A stretch of 64,000 nt of DNA, taken from contig NZ_VHKL01000009.1 of the NCBI RefSeq assembly GCF_007474605.1, positions 186,001 to 250,000 of the forward strand, read 5' to 3'. This DNA comes from Rhodoligotrophos appendicifer (GTDB lineage: Bacteria; Pseudomonadota; Alphaproteobacteria; Rhizobiales; Im1). The position numbers were made by a program, and so were the translations under genes. This document shows, piece by piece, positions 63,303 to 64,000 of the stretch; position 1 is the first letter of the stretch; the number at the start of each line of letters is the position of its first letter. The notes beneath the pieces were generated by a model. That model searched no databases, was not told the DNA's origin, and saw only the letters and a list, made by a program, of their open reading frames with translations.

Positions 63303-63518
63303 GGCTGTTTCTGCGGGGCGGACGCCATCGGAGGGCCGAGGGGTGCCGCCTCGCGGGCAACCGGGTCGCGTTATAGGAGATCGTCCCGGCCCTGTCCAGC
63401 GCTTGTCCGCCTTTCCCGGCTCCTCCGCGCGGCAGCGCCTCGCGCGCGGGCTGCGGCAACGGAAATCCGCCCGCAAGGGCCATCCGACCGAGGTCTTGGC
63501 TCGGCCGATCGGACCGTC

Positions 63519-63782
63519 TCAGTCCTCGCGCCAATCGTCATTGGCCCCGCCGGACGGCAGGGGACCGCCCTCTCCCACGCCCTCCGCGCCGTCGGTTTCC
63601 TCCAGATCCACCGCACTCCCGGGAATGCGGTAATGTCCGCTGAGCCACCGATGTAAATCCACATCCGCGCAACGCGCCGAGCAGAAGGGGTGATACTTCT
63701 GCACCGTCGTTTTGCCGCACACCGCGCAGCCGCGCCGTGGCCTCAGCCGCACCGGCTCGCTCGTTTGTTTTGTCTCCGCCAT
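63519..63782 (-). CDS. yacG: DNA gyrase inhibitor YacG
   Basis: An 87-residue zinc protein that binds GyrB and inhibits DNA gyrase. The four zinc cysteines are in RRGCAVCGKTTVQKYHPFCSARCADVDLHRWLSG (CxxC and CxxxC), followed by YRIPGSAVD. The C-terminal acidic tail, ending WRED, is longer than in E. coli, common in alphaproteobacteria. I chose the ATG at 63782, 14 bases after maf; the frame is open further upstream but overlaps maf. Confidence 0.9.
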   Translation of the reverse strand: MAETKQTSEPVRLRPRRGCAVCGKTTVQKYHPFCSARCADVDLHRWLSGHYRIPGSAVDLEETDGAEGVGEGGPLPSGGANDDWRED

Positions 63783-63796
63783 CCAACCGTCTCGAT

Positions 63797-64000
63797 TTAC
63801 ATTCCCGGCGTCTGGTTCCATCGGAAATAGACGGGATAGCCCGCCCCCTCCAGAATGGTCACCGTTTCGTAGAGCGGCAGTCCCACCACATTGGAATAAG
63901 TGCCGCCCAGGGCCCGCACGAAGGCTTCCGCCCGGCCTTGCAGGGCATAGCAGCCGGCCTTGCCGCGCCACTCCTCCGATTGGATATAGGTATCGATGTC
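63797..64000 (-). CDS. maf: Maf-family nucleotide pyrophosphatase, 3' part
   Basis: The frame is open to the right edge; 67 residues of the C-terminus are visible. DTYIQSEEWRGKAGCYALQG, RAEAFVRALGGTYSNVVGLPLYETV is the end of a Maf protein (nucleoside triphosphate pyrophosphatase removing modified pyrimidine or dTTP/UTP-type nucleotides); the canonical GKAGGYAIQG is slightly changed. yacG follows on the same strand. Confidence 0.92.
   Translation of the reverse strand, partial: DIDTYIQSEEWRGKAGCYALQGRAEAFVRALGGTYSNVVGLPLYETVTILEGAGYPVYFRWNQTPGM

Overview
The window reads as chromosome of an alphaproteobacterium, probably of the Hyphomicrobiales (Rhizobiales). Support: polyhydroxybutyrate genes phaB-phaA with phaR; a ~180 kDa NAD-glutamate dehydrogenase; an SDHAF4-like DUF1674 protein beside htpX-rsmB-rpe-heparinase-purH; a maf-yacG-tRNA-Phe end; and GC-rich coding with long antisense shadow frames. 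Species cannot be named from the sequence.

Region 1 (1-27.7 kb) is core metabolism and housekeeping: glyoxalase II (partial), a cupin, PHB synthesis and its regulator, a GGDEF-EAL protein whose two signature motifs are both degenerate, gamma-glutamyltransferase, a secreted sugar-dehydrogenase-like propeller, htpX, rsmB, rpe, heparinase, purH, an amino-acid permease, NAD-GDH with tesB, a UbiH-type hydroxylase, a leftward run of thioredoxin-TPR / LON-domain / Trm112 / DUF971 genes, a prolyl-tRNA editing protein and tRNA-Gly(GCC) with a terminator.

Region 2 (28-50.6 kb) is an accessory catabolic island between tRNA-Gly and tRNA-Phe. It holds two complete ABC importers (betaine/proline type and polyamine type), three luciferase-like flavin monooxygenases, a flavin reductase carrying an extra C-terminal Nudix-like domain, three EthD-like small proteins, a mandelonitrile-lyase-like cupin, an alpha/beta hydrolase, an amidohydrolase with a neighbouring CobW metallochaperone, two LysR regulators and a PucR-type regulator. 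Two broken genes (an amidohydrolase tail and an old-yellow-enzyme-type reductase lacking its barrel) show ongoing remodelling. The substrate is probably an organic amine or nitrogen compound, but it cannot be read from the sequence.

Region 3 (51.68-63.28 kb) is the most interesting part: an 11.5 kb element integrated in tRNA-Phe(GAA), bounded by perfect 51-bp direct repeats. It has a tyrosine integrase, an AlpA-like DNA-binding protein, a RepA-like helicase with five iteron-like repeats directly 3' of it, an XRE repressor at a divergent promoter region, and a compact leftward morphogenesis block: HK97-type capsid, P27 small terminase, tape-measure protein and HNH nuclease. It has no large terminase, portal, head protease, connectors, other tail genes or lysis genes. 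Its genes are intact and overlap tightly, so it looks less like a decayed prophage than a capsid-encoding phage satellite. Two AT-rich genes for small membrane-anchored proteins sit beside the repressor as likely cargo.

Region 4 (63.3-64 kb) returns to core genes: tRNA-Phe, yacG and the 3' part of maf.
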